From PWXP01 sp034005525 (lineage in GTDB: Bacteria; Planctomycetota; Planctomycetia; Pirellulales; Thermoguttaceae), in contig JAVEUP010000017.1 of assembly GCA_034005525.1 (NCBI GenBank), positions 6,346-70,345 on the forward strand: 64,000 bases of DNA, read 5' to 3'. The notes under the pieces were generated by a model. It saw only the letters and a list, made by a program, of their open reading frames with translations. It was not told the origin of the DNA and made no database searches. Position numbers and translations under genes: made by a program. Shown in pieces: positions 8,197 to 15,878 of the stretch (within the stretch, counting starts at the first letter, position 1; every line of letters starts with the position of its first letter).

Positions 8197-8439
8197 ATGG
8201 AAGAGTACCGGTTCACGGACTACTTCGAAGACGAGGTGATGCGGAAGCGGCCGTACTTGCTCAAGGAATGGTGCATACGTGTCTGCATGACGCCACTTCG
8301 GGTTGAACGTCAGGAACATAACCGTTTTCGATTCTGGGGCAGAATCGAGGAGTTGGGCGGGCGCGTGCTGCGCGTCGTAACGCTGGAAGACCAGAGAACT
8401 ATACATAACGCCTTTCCCGATCGGGGCTTTAAGCCGTGA
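8197..8439 (+). CDS. DUF4258-like small protein, putative toxin
   Basis: This protein of about 80 residues resembles the compact RelE/BrnT-like fold of DUF4258 (helix-rich start 'FTDYFEDEVMRKRPYL', then strands 'HNRFRFWGRIEELGGRVLRVVTL', basic end). The frame is open upstream to 8044, but the ATG at 8197 begins where family similarity begins and follows the promoter. The stop overlaps the GTG start of the next gene (GTGA), so the two are translationally coupled. DUF4258 and DUF2283 genes are often paired and treated as toxin-antitoxin-like. Activity is not proven here. Confidence 0.65.
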   Translation: MEEYRFTDYFEDEVMRKRPYLLKEWCIRVCMTPLRVERQEHNRFRFWGRIEELGGRVLRVVTLEDQRTIHNAFPDRGFKP

Positions 8440-8654
8440 GACTAAACTATTACAAAGACACCGACTCTCTCTATATCGACCTCTCGACCAAGCCGAGTGC
8501 CGAAACCAGGGAAATATCCGAGGGTGTGCTTCTGGACTATGATGCCGATGGGAACATCGTCGGCATCGACATCGACAATGCCAGTCGCAAGGTGGATTTG
8601 CGCGAGGTTAGCCTGAGCAAGATCCCCGCCGATATCGAAACATTGACTGCATAA
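8436..8654 (+). CDS. DUF2283 protein, putative antitoxin partner
   Basis: This 72-residue protein has the DUF2283 signature: 'YYKDTDSLYIDLS' near the start and 'EGVLLDYDADGNIVGIDIDNAS' in the middle. DUF2283 members are small, acidic and usually sit beside a small basic partner. It starts with GTG inside the stop codon of the upstream DUF4258-like gene, so the two are made together. Its biochemical role is unknown; antitoxin is inferred from pairing only. Confidence 0.75.
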   Translation: MRLNYYKDTDSLYIDLSTKPSAETREISEGVLLDYDADGNIVGIDIDNASRKVDLREVSLSKIPADIETLTA

Positions 8655-8676
8655 GCTCCGGCTGTGCTTTCACTCT

Positions 8677-8702
8677 CGCGCGCTGAAGCGTGAACTCCAA
8701 CA
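8677..8702. repeat. Copy of the ACGCTaAAGCGTGAACTCCAAC repeat (family K)
   Basis: GCTGAAGCGTGAACTCCAAC matches the repeats at 11206-11229 and 50663-50771. Only one arm is clear here. Confidence 0.6.
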
Positions 8703-8703
8703 A

Positions 8704-8780
8704 CCTACTGCTTCGCGTCCAACTCCTCCAGCTTCAGCCGCACGCTCACCACCGAATGCTTCTCCGGCCCGGGGCGGTAC
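8704..8780 (-). pseudogene. 3'-terminal remnant of a sialidase gene
   Basis: This stretch aligns with 9920-9996, the 3' end of the intact sialidase gene, including the stop codon. Its minus-strand reading ends 'HSVVSVRLKLEELDAKQ' against 'HSVVSVRLKLDALDAKK' in the intact gene. The rest of the copy is gone. It lies between the toxin-antitoxin-like pair and the URO-D family gene. Confidence 0.8.
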
Positions 8781-8799
8781 TATCAGCGGGGTTCCGAGT

Positions 8800-9909
8800 T
8801 TACAGCGTATCTAGGGTGTAGTTCGCCTCCGCGAACGTACGCGCGCGGTACACGAGGATCACGCCGGTTGGGAAGCGGTCGCGAATGCGCGAATCTGCCA
8901 ACTCTTCCGCGGTCGGCACGACGCGGGTGACGGCAATGTTCTTCGGCCGGGCGGCGCGGTAGATGGCATCGACGTCGTTCAGTTCCGGTTGGCCCAGGTC
9001 GAGGCACTCAATCGACGGTAGCTGCAGCAACTCACAGGCGACGTGGTCCAACCGCCCGCAGCAGTGAACGCCGCCTCCACCCAGCGCGGAAAGTACCCGC
9101 TCGTCGTGCGGGGCCACCTGCTCGCGATACATCGCAGGCGAGATCATCACGACCGAATCGTTCCGCAGCAGGATATTGCCGCGGATCATCACCGCGTGCT
9201 GGTGCGAATAGCCCTCCGGGCCGTCCCGCACAAGCGGCGCCAGCCGGCGGGCAACCTCGACCTGCGCGGCGGCCGCCGCCGCGAGCGCCGCGTCGACCTC
9301 GCGCGGCGCGGAGGCGAGTTCCATCAACAGCACACTGCCTCGGATCAAGCCCAAGTTATCCAGCGGTCCCTGCAAGTCGGGCAGCACGATATGCACCTGC
9401 TCGTACAACCCGGGCCAGCGGCGCAGCACGGCATGGTAGCATTCCATGGTTTCCACCACGCGGGGCAGGAGTCCCCGCGCCAGGCCCGGCAATGGCCGCT
9501 CGGCAACCGCGGCCAGTGGTATGTCCGCATCGCTATGCCGCACCCAAGGCGGATTGTCGTCGTGCTGCTCCACCCGGGCGCCGAACATCGAGGCAATCAG
9601 CACCGTGCCGAAGTTCGCCCGCACCGTCAGCGGCAGGTCGTCGGCCAGCCGGTCGCGCAGGGCGATGCTCGTATCGAACGCATGGACCAGTTCGTTGTAC
9701 AGCATCCGTTCGGGGTCGGCGAACGCCTCGCGGTAGGGCAGCGGTTTGAACCGCGCGTCCTCCGGCAGCGGGCACGCGACGACCAGCGGCAGCCGGTCCA
9801 TCGGCTGGCCGTCGAGCGCCTGCCGGTGCCGCCGCTCGATGGCCGCCTGCCGCGCGGGATCGACGATGCCGGAAAGGTAGTCGAGCAGGTGCTTGAGAAT
9901 GTCGAGCAT
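8800..9909 (-). CDS. Uroporphyrinogen-decarboxylase (URO-D) superfamily protein
   Basis: This protein of about 369 residues has the pattern of the URO-D/corrinoid methyltransferase-like family: 'LVMELAS'-like segments in mid-protein, 'GGGVHCCGRLDHVACELLQLP' and 'LDLGQPELNDVDAIYRAARPKNIAV' near the C-terminus. It is not the haem-pathway HemE, because the context is carbohydrate genes and the HemE N-terminal signature is missing. The start at 9909 (MLDILKHLLDYL) is preferred; the frame runs further upstream into the sialidase but codes for nothing sensible there. It follows the sialidase by 11 nt on the same strand, so both are probably in one transcript. Its substrate is unknown. Confidence 0.7.
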   Translation of the reverse strand: MLDILKHLLDYLSGIVDPARQAAIERRHRQALDGQPMDRLPLVVACPLPEDARFKPLPYREAFADPERMLYNELVHAFDTSIALRDRLADDLPLTVRANFGTVLIASMFGARVEQHDDNPPWVRHSDADIPLAAVAERPLPGLARGLLPRVVETMECYHAVLRRWPGLYEQVHIVLPDLQGPLDNLGLIRGSVLLMELASAPREVDAALAAAAAAQVEVARRLAPLVRDGPEGYSHQHAVMIRGNILLRNDSVVMISPAMYREQVAPHDERVLSALGGGGVHCCGRLDHVACELLQLPSIECLDLGQPELNDVDAIYRAARPKNIAVTRVVPTAEELADSRIRDRFPTGVILVYRARTFAEANYTLDTL

Positions 9910-9920
9910 GGGAAGTCGGC

Positions 9921-11072
9921 CTACTTTTTCGCATCCAACGCATCGAGTTTCAGCCGCACGCTTACCACCGAATGTTTCTCCGGCCCGGGGCGGTACTTCA
10001 CGTAGGTGGTGGCGATGAGGGTATCGTCCGCCAGGCGCTCGACCGCCGCGTAGCCGCAGTCGCTGCCGGCGTGGCTGTGGAGCAGTTTCACGCGGTACTG
10101 TCCCTCGCGACCCGATACGATGTCGTCGTACGTGCCCACCCAGCCCACGAAGTGGTTCCGCGTGGGGCTTTGTTGGGCCGTGTCGCGGAAGGCAATGAAC
10201 AGCCGCCCGTCGGCCGTGTAACGCGACGCGTGCCGATCGCCGGACAGGGCGGCCGGCAACTGCCGGGCCTTGCTCCACGTGCGGCCGTCGTCGTCGGAGG
10301 TCATCATCCAGGCGTTGTAGCTGCGGTTGTTCTCCCGCATGATGCACAGCAACTGCCTGCCGTCGGGCGAGCGGATCAGCCACGGCTCGCACGGCACGGC
10401 GCCGGGGATGTCGAGCACCACTTCCCACGGGCCGGCCCACGTCAGCCCGCCGTCGGCCGAGTAGCTCTGCGCCACCACGTTCGACCGTTTCTCGACCGTT
10501 TCGCCCGGCCGGCGGATATTCGTCATGCCCAGCAGCCGCTTGCCGCCGTCGACCGGCTCAATGGCGCAGAACGGCATGACGGCCGTCAGCCCAGTGCAGG
10601 TCATGGGCGTCCAGGTTCGGCCGCCGTCGTCGCTGCGCGCCTGGTACATGGTGCCGCCCGGCCCCTGCCCGGCGAACACCAGCAGCCGCGCCGCCCCCTC
10701 GGGATCGACCAGCCGGTAGATGGCCGGGCAGTTGCGCGTTTGGCGCCAGTTGCCGGGCACGGGCAGCAGGTCGCTCCAGGTAGCTCCACCGTCGTCGCTC
10801 CGCTTCAGCGGCCCGCACGGTCCCCCATGGCCGATGCACCATACGCAGAACATCGTCTTTCCGTCAGGCATCAGCAGGGTCGTGGCGTGCCCCTGGTAGA
10901 TATCCTCCGTGCCCGCGGCAATGATCACGTGCCGGTCGGTCTCCTGCGAGATGTCGATGGTGGGGATGGTGATTTCGCGCTGGCCGGGCTCGCCGGGTTC
11001 CTGCAAAGGGGATGCGAGGGCGGCAGAAGTGAGGGCCAGAGAAAACAGAGGCAGTGCGACGGACGTTTTCAT
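9921..11072 (-). CDS. Secreted BNR-repeat sialidase-family protein
   Basis: This 383-residue protein has a signal peptide (residues 1-22, ending SAALAS). It is a six-bladed propeller with repeated Asp-box motifs: SDDGGATW, SDDGGRTW, SADGGLTW and SDDDGRTW. Members release sialic acid or related sugars outside the cytoplasm, though many planctomycetal homologues lack biochemical proof. GGAG lies before the ATG. It is followed by the URO-D-family gene and preceded on the same strand by a second sialidase. The promoter region 11073-11297 also carries a palindromic repeat. Confidence 0.82.
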   Translation of the reverse strand: MKTSVALPLFSLALTSAALASPLQEPGEPGQREITIPTIDISQETDRHVIIAAGTEDIYQGHATTLLMPDGKTMFCVWCIGHGGPCGPLKRSDDGGATWSDLLPVPGNWRQTRNCPAIYRLVDPEGAARLLVFAGQGPGGTMYQARSDDGGRTWTPMTCTGLTAVMPFCAIEPVDGGKRLLGMTNIRRPGETVEKRSNVVAQSYSADGGLTWAGPWEVVLDIPGAVPCEPWLIRSPDGRQLLCIMRENNRSYNAWMMTSDDDGRTWSKARQLPAALSGDRHASRYTADGRLFIAFRDTAQQSPTRNHFVGWVGTYDDIVSGREGQYRVKLLHSHAGSDCGYAAVERLADDTLIATTYVKYRPGPEKHSVVSVRLKLDALDAKK

Positions 11073-11158
11073 GGCGTGGACTCCTGAATGAAATGGTTCT
11101 TCGGTAGCGGGCTTGGCTTGGCAAAGGCGGTGCAAGAACGGACTTGTGGTTGCGCCCT

Positions 11159-11229
11159 GTTGGCGTTCACGCTTTCGCGCGCCGGAAACCGTACAGCGCC
11201 GGTTTGCACGCTAAAGCGTGAACTCCAAC
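11159..11229. repeat. Inverted repeat, family K
   Basis: The right arm GCACGCTAAAGCGTGAACTCC (11206 onwards) pairs imperfectly with a left arm near 11159-11182 (GTTGGCGTTCACGCTTTCGC). The same arms occur at 50618-50687. It fills most of the gap between the two sialidase genes. Confidence 0.65.
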
Positions 11230-11297
11230 TGCGAGCCCACTGCTGCACCCTGGCAAAGGTCCTTGGGGAAGCTGGGAGCCGCGGCACGGCGCTACGG

Positions 11298-12557
11298 CTA
11301 GGGTTTCGCGGCGGGCGGGGTTGCGGCGCCGGCCGCGGCTCGCCCCGTGTCGGACAAGTCGGCCGGCAGGCGCGCCAGCGTGAGCGCTTCGGTATGGAAG
11401 TGGTTCCCGCTGACGGCCCCCCGCTCGAAAAAGCAGTAGACCGTGCCGTCCGGCGCCGCGGCCAGGTCGCTGTAGCCGCTCGGGCCGGGGTCAACGGCAC
11501 GGGCGATCGGCCAGGTCTTCCCGTCATCGCTGGAAATCCGCACGGTCAGGTTGCGCCGGTCGCGATTGCGGCCCGGCCGGCCCGGCTCGCCGCGCACGAG
11601 AAGATTGTCGGGGTTGGAAAACAGGATGCGGCCGTCGGCGAGGCGCACCATGCCGGCCATGCAAATCGGTTCAAGCAGTTCCTGGTGGGACTCGGGCTGC
11701 GACCAGCCCGCCGCGCCATCCGGACTGACCGACAGGAGTCGCCGGTGGGGCGCCGACTCGGACCGAACGTTGGCCATGACCCGACCGCCGGAAAGCTCAA
11801 CGAGCATCGTTTCGCTCGGGTAAACGATCTTCTCGCCGGCGGCGGTGGCCTGGCCGTCGCGCGCGATGAAGTCGCCGCGCTGCCACGTTTGCCCGCCGTC
11901 GTCGCTGTACAGGGCGGCCACGTCGGAGGGGCGGTGCGCGTGGCCGCCCGTACCGGTCGAAAGCCACACGGCCACGGCCAGCCGGCCGCGGTGCGGCCCC
12001 TCGTGAATCTGGATGCCGTGCCCGCAGCCGTTCCCGACGACCTTCCAGTCGTAACGCTCGCGAAAGCCCTCGATAACCTCGGTAATCTCGCGAGGCTCCG
12101 ACCAGGAGAGCCCATCGTCGTCGCTGCGCAGGTAGAATACCCGCGCGTACTGCACGTGGTACAGGAAATGGACCACTCCCGGCTGCCGATCGGCAATGGC
12201 CACGGCGTTATGCGCGGTCATGTCGTCGTGCGTACCGAGCCCCTGGGCCACGCCGGCGGGATTCGGCTTCAGATCGGGCGGTCGGACGGCCATCTTCCGC
12301 GGCGCGCTCCAGGTGCGCCCGCCGTCGTCGCTGCGGCGCAGCAGCACGTCCTGCCGGGTCCAATCGCCGGGTCCGGTGCGGGCTTCGCAGTACGCGAGGA
12401 TCGTGCCCCGTCCGGTCACCACGATACCGGGGATACGGTACATGAAGTACCCCTGCTCGCCGGCCCGGAACAGGTCGGTCTGGACGACTTCCGCCGCCGG
12501 AGCAACAGCCGCGAGCGCCACCACGATGCCAGGCACGCAAAACGGAAGGTAAGTCAT
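11298..12557 (-). CDS. Secreted exo-sialidase (GH33-like BNR protein)
   Basis: This 419-residue protein has a signal peptide (residues 1-24) followed at once by 'YFMYRIPGIVVTGRGTILAYCEAR', which is the FRIP-type (here YRIP) entry of true GH33 sialidases, including the catalytic-site arginine. Asp boxes SDDGGRTW, SDDDGLSW, SDDGGQTW and SSDDGKTW follow. This makes real sialidase activity more likely than for the neighbour at 9921. AAGGAGA lies 8 nt before the ATG at 12557. The frame is open further upstream but loses similarity there. It should act outside the cytoplasm to release sialic acids for the transporter encoded at 17186. Confidence 0.85.
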   Translation of the reverse strand: MTYLPFCVPGIVVALAAVAPAAEVVQTDLFRAGEQGYFMYRIPGIVVTGRGTILAYCEARTGPGDWTRQDVLLRRSDDGGRTWSAPRKMAVRPPDLKPNPAGVAQGLGTHDDMTAHNAVAIADRQPGVVHFLYHVQYARVFYLRSDDDGLSWSEPREITEVIEGFRERYDWKVVGNGCGHGIQIHEGPHRGRLAVAVWLSTGTGGHAHRPSDVAALYSDDGGQTWQRGDFIARDGQATAAGEKIVYPSETMLVELSGGRVMANVRSESAPHRRLLSVSPDGAAGWSQPESHQELLEPICMAGMVRLADGRILFSNPDNLLVRGEPGRPGRNRDRRNLTVRISSDDGKTWPIARAVDPGPSGYSDLAAAPDGTVYCFFERGAVSGNHFHTEALTLARLPADLSDTGRAAAGAATPPAAKP

Positions 12558-12640
12558 GATGGATCTCCTTTCGGGAACTGGCGGAGGCGTGGTTTGGGAG
12601 GCGCTTCCCGATAGTCTTCCATTGATGGTAGCAGGTAGGG

Positions 12641-13033
12641 TCATGGCAGGGAATACATCTCGCCGCCGTTGCGGCTGGCGGTCGCCAGAAAAACGGCATG
12701 ACCGATCGTTTCGGAAACGAACGTGACGGAACCGTCGCACAGGGCGAACTGCGCCCCGCCCGGGTGCTGGCTGCCGAACGCGCCGTCGTTGAACTTGTAC
12801 GGCAGGCCGGAATTGATCGGGTCGAGCACGTTCTTGCAGCTTCCCTGGGCGGTCCCGGCGAGGGTTAACGGAATGTTAGGCGAAGTGGTCGAGAGATCGG
12901 CCGTCGTGGTGCCGGAGCCTTCCGCGAAACCCCAATAGCCGACGGCTTGGCCCATCAGCCCGGCGTGGGCATCCCCGGAAGCAGCGACACACACCAGCCC
13001 TGCCAGGCTCATACTAAAAATGGATCGATGCAT
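12641..13033 (-). CDS. Chimeric exported protein: LamG-like head on a DUF1559 tail, probably a remnant
   Basis: This 130-residue protein has a signal peptide (MHRSIFSMSLAGLVCVAASG...). A LamG-like start follows ('VGYWGFAEGSGTTTADLS'), then the last part of a DUF1559 protein ('GSQHPGGAQFALCDGSVTFV'). LamG domains are normally about 150 residues, and DUF1559 proteins need an N-terminal pilin-like helix, which is absent. The two halves do not belong together, so this looks like a recombination product kept open by chance or newly recruited. I infer no function. It precedes the sialidase gene on the same strand. Confidence 0.55.
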   Translation of the reverse strand: MHRSIFSMSLAGLVCVAASGDAHAGLMGQAVGYWGFAEGSGTTTADLSTTSPNIPLTLAGTAQGSCKNVLDPINSGLPYKFNDGAFGSQHPGGAQFALCDGSVTFVSETIGHAVFLATASRNGGEMYSLP

Positions 13034-13108
13034 GACTGAAGCTCCTTGGTGCATAGGGAGTGGCTCGGATGGCAATTGTCGTGATGGCCGCGGTTTGCGA
13101 AACAGTTG

Positions 13109-13897
13109 CTACGCGCCCTCGCGCGTGTTGGTAAGGGAAACACGTTCCATCGCGTGCAGGCGGTCCTGCAGCCCGGCAGGGCCGCCCAGGGCTCCGGCAC
13201 GCCCTGCCGCTTCATCCATGCGGCGGCGGCCGAACTGGGCCAGGGCCAGGCGGCAGCCGCGGCGAAGGTGCTCTCGCATGACGGTTACGGCGGCCGGCGC
13301 GTCGCTCTGCCGCAATGCGGCCACGATCTGCTCGTGCTGGCGGCAGATTTCCTCGAGGTCGTCCACCGGGCGGATGTCCCAGCGGCGGCCGAAAATGTGC
13401 GTCATCAGCCGCAGGTCGGAAACGGTCTTCAAAGCCCGGCGGTTGCCGGCCGCGCGCAGCAGCGTCATGTGCAGCCCGGCGTCGGCCATCACCCAGCGGT
13501 CGATCTGCTCGACGGTCCAGTGCTGGCCGTCGCCCTGGAGCAGGTCGCGGCGGATGCTGGCCAGCTCGGCGCTAAAGTCGTCCATTTCGGCCAGCTCGGC
13601 CTGCGTGAGCCGTCCGACCGCCTTGGCGATCGCGTGGCACTCCAGGGCCTCGCGCAGGTCGTACAGTTCCTCGAGTTCCTCGCGGCCGATTTCCATGACA
13701 AACGCTCCCATCCTGGGCCGATGTTCCGCCAAGCCCTCGCTGACCAACTGGCTGATCGCCTCCCGCACAGGGATGAGGCTCACCCCGATTTCCTTCGCGA
13801 GCGTACGGTTGCAAAGCCGCGCGCCGGGCGACAGCCGGCCGGCGATAAGCTGCCCGCGAATGTGGTTGTATGCGCGCTGTTTCAGGGTGGTGGTCAT
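13109..13897 (-). CDS. GntR-family (FadR/FCD subfamily) transcriptional regulator
   Basis: This 262-residue regulator has a winged helix (residues 5-70, 'GVSLIPVREAISQLVSEGLAEHRP') and an all-helical FCD ligand domain (about 80-225) with metal-ligand-type residues D139 and H143 ('ADAGLHMTLL') and further histidines. FCD regulators usually bind sugar acids or other carboxylates. Neighbouring sialidases and a symporter make sialic acid or a derivative a candidate ligand. AGGAGG precedes the ATG, and the operator at 13935 lies 38 bp upstream, consistent with autoregulation. The same operator occurs before the gene at 15879. Confidence 0.88.
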   Translation of the reverse strand: MTTTLKQRAYNHIRGQLIAGRLSPGARLCNRTLAKEIGVSLIPVREAISQLVSEGLAEHRPRMGAFVMEIGREELEELYDLREALECHAIAKAVGRLTQAELAEMDDFSAELASIRRDLLQGDGQHWTVEQIDRWVMADAGLHMTLLRAAGNRRALKTVSDLRLMTHIFGRRWDIRPVDDLEEICRQHEQIVAALRQSDAPAAVTVMREHLRRGCRLALAQFGRRRMDEAAGRAGALGGPAGLQDRLHAMERVSLTNTREGA

Positions 13898-13934
13898 GGG
13901 GTTTCCTCCTGCGGGTTTCCGGCCGGTCCATGAA

Positions 13935-13953
13935 TGATATAGCTATGTTATCA
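13935..13953. promoter_or_regulatory. Operator copy 1 of the GntR regulator (TGATATAGCTATGTTATCA)
   Basis: This 19-bp near-palindrome (TGATA-N9-TATCA) lies just upstream of the regulator's own start codon. It matches operator copy 2 at 15829-15847 at 17 of 19 positions. Two copies at both ends of one gene set is strong evidence for a shared binding site. Confidence 0.7.
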
Positions 13954-14243
13954 AACCTGTGCGGGTCGTGTCAAGTAGCTGGGTGACGGGGCTTTTGATT
14001 TTTTGCGGATGCGTGGTTTCCGGAAAGACGCCTCCCCTAAGGAGGGGGTTCACGCTGTAGGGTGGATGGCTCTGGCCGTGCCCTTCCTGGGGGGATGGTC
14101 TCGTATGTCCAAGCGGCCGGGTTCACGCAGGCGTTCGCTGTACGGCGGATGGTCCGGCCGCGTTTTCCTGGGAGAGCTCGCGTGGGTGAACCCGGCTGTT
14201 TAACGGGAATCAACCGTCCCACCGCCGGAAACCCACCTTGCGT

Positions 14244-14302
14244 GCAAACGTCAATCGGCCTGTCTCGAACAGCCGGAACCACCCACCCTACGGGCCTGCC
14301 AG
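14244..14302. repeat. ACAGCCGGAACCACCCACCC repeat, copy 1 (family B)
   Basis: It is the direct counterpart of the copy at 15757-15801, so the DUF4143 ATPase gene is bracketed by same-orientation copies. Inverted copies lie at 32934-32984 and 62571-62616. The interval 13954-14366 otherwise shows no gene. Confidence 0.65.
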
Positions 14303-14366
14303 CCTTGACAAGGGGCGCACCTGTGCAATAATGCATTTGGAATGCACAATTGCGTGCGAGGACGCC

Positions 14367-15590
14367 ATGGGCCACACCTATCTCCAACGAACCATCGAAC
14401 CGGTGCTCCGCAAAGCAGCGGCCGAGTTCCCCGCCGTGATGCTCACCGGCCCTCGCCAGGCGGGCAAGACGACGCTCCTGAAGCACGTCTTCGGGGACAG
14501 TTGCGGCTACGTGTCGCTCGAGACGCCCGACGTACGCGACGCGGCCACGCGCGACCCCCGCGGGTTCCTCGAAATGCACCCGCCGCCGGTCATCCTCGAC
14601 GAGGTGCAACACGCGCCCGGGCTGTTGCCTTACGTGAAGGAGCGAATCGACGCGCGCCGGGATCGGCCGGGGCAGTACCTGGTCACCGGGTCGCAGAATC
14701 TGCTGTTGGCCGAACACGTGTCCGAGTCGCTGGCCGGGCGGACGGCGGTGCTGCGGCTGCTGCCCTTCTCGCGCCGCGAAGCGGAAGGGCGGCGGGAGAC
14801 GCTCTTCCCGTGGGAGGACGATTCCGGGCGCGAATCGCCCGAGCCGCTTGCCCACGGCCCGTTGTGGGAGTGCCTTCTGCGCGGCTGGTATCCGGAACCG
14901 GTGGCCCAGCCCGGTCGGGACATCCAGCTTTGGCACGCAAGCTACGTGCAAACCTACCTCGAACGCGACGTCCGCACGCTGCGCCAAGTGGGCGACCTGT
15001 CGCAGTTCCAGAGCTTCCTGCGAGCTCTAGCTGCCCGCACCGGGCAGTTGCTCAACGCGGCCGATCTGGCGCGGGATCTGGGCGTGGCCGTGAACACGAT
15101 CAAGGCGTGGCTTTCGGTGCTGGAGGCGACGCACCAGATCATCGTCCTCCGGCCCTATTTCGCGAACGTCGGCAAGCGGCTGGTCAAAACGCCCAAGGTG
15201 TACTTCACCGATACGGGCACCTTATGCTACCTGGCCGGGCTGCGCGACCCGCTCCATGCGGCTTCCGGGCCCATGGGCGGACCGATCCTGGAAGCGGCTG
15301 TCCTGGCCGAGATTGTCAAGACGTTCACCCACCGGGGCATCGTGCCGCAGGTGTACTTCTGGCGCACCTCGGCCGGCGTGGAGGTCGATTTTCTCGTGGA
15401 ATGGGGCGGCCGGCTCGTGCCCCTTGAAGTGAAGCTTTCCGCAACGCCACGGCCAGCCATGGCCGCGTCCATCGAGGCATTTCGGAGGGACCTTGGCGAG
15501 AAGGCGCTTCCCGGCTACGTGGTCCACGGGGGCGACATCCAGCTTCCACTGGGGGGAGGGGTGACGGCCGTGCCTTTCGGAAGGCTGTGA
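14367..15590 (+). CDS. AAA-type ATPase with DUF4143 domain
   Basis: This 407-residue protein has Walker A GPRQAGKTT (residues 28-36), Walker B VILDEVQ (about 77-83) and a sensor motif LVTGSQN. The C-terminal DUF4143 domain has a PD-(D/E)xK-like strand pattern ('VYFWRTSAGVEVDFLVEWGGRLVPLEVK'). Such proteins are common as scattered singletons in bacteria. They may act in defence or DNA handling, but their role is unproven. GAGGA precedes the ATG at 14367; an in-frame ATG at 14331 is possible. The gene is flanked by direct repeats, and a fragment of a second family member lies at 53345. Confidence 0.85.
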   Translation: MGHTYLQRTIEPVLRKAAAEFPAVMLTGPRQAGKTTLLKHVFGDSCGYVSLETPDVRDAATRDPRGFLEMHPPPVILDEVQHAPGLLPYVKERIDARRDRPGQYLVTGSQNLLLAEHVSESLAGRTAVLRLLPFSRREAEGRRETLFPWEDDSGRESPEPLAHGPLWECLLRGWYPEPVAQPGRDIQLWHASYVQTYLERDVRTLRQVGDLSQFQSFLRALAARTGQLLNAADLARDLGVAVNTIKAWLSVLEATHQIIVLRPYFANVGKRLVKTPKVYFTDTGTLCYLAGLRDPLHAASGPMGGPILEAAVLAEIVKTFTHRGIVPQVYFWRTSAGVEVDFLVEWGGRLVPLEVKLSATPRPAMAASIEAFRRDLGEKALPGYVVHGGDIQLPLGGGVTAVPFGRL

Positions 15591-15756
15591 CGGCTCCCGC
15601 CGCCAAGGTCTGGCGACGAAGCGCGGAGCCCGGTATGGATAATCTTCCCGGACGGGTGTGTTTCGGCCAGTCCACGGCAACGCCCTCGTTGTTCTACACA
15701 GGTGCGGACTTTTTGGCCCCGCAGCGGCGGCGGGCTGTGGCCGCGTCGTGGGTGAA

Positions 15757-15801
15757 CGTCCGCCGGCCGGTCACGGACAGCCGGAACCACCCACCCCAAC
15801 C
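15757..15801. repeat. ACAGCCGGAACCACCCACCC repeat, copy 2 (family B)
   Basis: This copy has the same orientation as the one at 14244-14302, on the other side of the ATPase gene. The match includes 'AACGTC', 'GGCC' and the 20-bp core. Confidence 0.65.
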
Positions 15802-15828
15802 AAACTGGTAACCGGGGTCTTGTAAAGA

Positions 15829-15847
15829 TGATATAGCGATGTTATCC
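15829..15847. promoter_or_regulatory. Operator copy 2 of the GntR regulator (TGATATAGCGATGTTATCC)
   Basis: It differs from copy 1 (13935-13953) at two positions and lies 31 bp before the ATG of the first gene of the plus-strand operon. Regulator binding here would control 15879-19801. Confidence 0.7.
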
Positions 15848-15878
15848 TAACGGCATCGACCCGATTCGAGGAGCAACG

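Noticed and set aside
9910..10440. Longer start for the URO-D family gene
   Set aside because: The extension runs antisense-free but out of frame through the sialidase gene and shows no family similarity; MLDILKHLLDYL at 9909 is the natural start.
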